Below are positions 6,875-6,936 of a stretch of DNA of 6,936 nt, one piece after another (within the stretch, counting starts at the first letter, position 1; each line of letters begins with the position of its first letter). Made by a program: the position numbers and the translations under genes. The notes under the pieces were generated by a model, which worked only from the letters and a program-made list of their open reading frames with translations, ran no database searches and had not been told where the DNA came from. Origin of the DNA: Candidatus Pelagibacter sp. (GTDB taxonomy: Bacteria > Pseudomonadota > Alphaproteobacteria > Pelagibacterales > Pelagibacteraceae); NCBI GenBank assembly GCA_012963775.1, contig DTVC01000034.1, forward strand, positions 1 to 6,936, in the 5' to 3' direction.

Positions 6875-6936
6875 ATGATCAGAGAAATTCAATTAAAAGA
6901 CAAAGATCAATGGGAAAAACTTTATAAAGGTTATGC
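6875..6936 (+). CDS. GNAT family N-acetyltransferase, 3' end beyond window
   Basis: Only the first 20 codons are visible, beginning 'MIREIQLKDKDQW' and continuing 'EKLYKGY' to the window edge. The pattern (Met-Ile-Arg, a short first strand, a 'D..W..L..GY' first helix) is the standard beginning of a GNAT-fold acetyltransferase, which would transfer an acetyl group from acetyl-CoA to an amine. The acetyl-CoA-binding motif is not in view, so the call rests on the N-terminus alone. The ATG directly follows the TAA of the 12-codon fragment (TAAATG), and the GNAT gene upstream ends 56 bp earlier on the same strand. The two GNAT proteins do not look like close duplicates at their N-termini. Confidence 0.6.
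   Translation, partial: MIREIQLKDKDQWEKLYKGY

Overview
The window is AT-rich, about 30 % G+C by rough count of sample lines, with short intergenic gaps and Lys/Asn/Ile-rich proteins. This composition, the gene families and a short 'MKKISLYAFLAL' signal-peptide-like start near the right end suggest a streamlined marine alphaproteobacterium of the SAR11 (Pelagibacterales) type. That placement is an inference from style, not from a marker gene.

Layout. From the left edge to 2012 two plus-strand genes lie 4 bp apart: the C-terminal part of a small CoA-binding (YccU-type) protein and a complete thiamine-diphosphate enzyme of the acetolactate-synthase-like superfamily. A minus-strand DUF2334/polysaccharide-deacetylase-like gene (2009-2800) converges on the second of these, and their stop codons share the palindrome TTAA. 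A 70-bp divergent gap then leads into a plus-strand block: an AMP-forming acyl-CoA synthetase (2871-4490), a glutaryl-CoA-dehydrogenase-like flavoenzyme (4607-5797) and a GNAT-fold protein of the kind found in surface-glycan loci (5787-6818, overlapping the dehydrogenase by 11 bp). At the right edge are a 12-codon signal-peptide-like fragment and the first 20 codons of another GNAT acetyltransferase.

How the genes may work together. Ligase plus dehydrogenase could activate a carboxylic acid to its CoA thioester and then oxidise it. The ThDP enzyme and the CoA-binding protein could act in the same broad area of 2-oxoacid/acyl-CoA metabolism, but nothing in the window proves a shared pathway. 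The deacetylase-like protein and the 343-residue GNAT protein look more like surface-carbohydrate modification genes placed among the metabolic ones.

I see no rRNA, tRNA, CRISPR array, insertion sequence, phage gene or clearly new multi-gene system. The most notable sequence observation is in the glutaryl-CoA-dehydrogenase-like protein, where the residue aligned with the catalytic glutamate is aspartate although the glutarate-binding Arg and Ser are kept.
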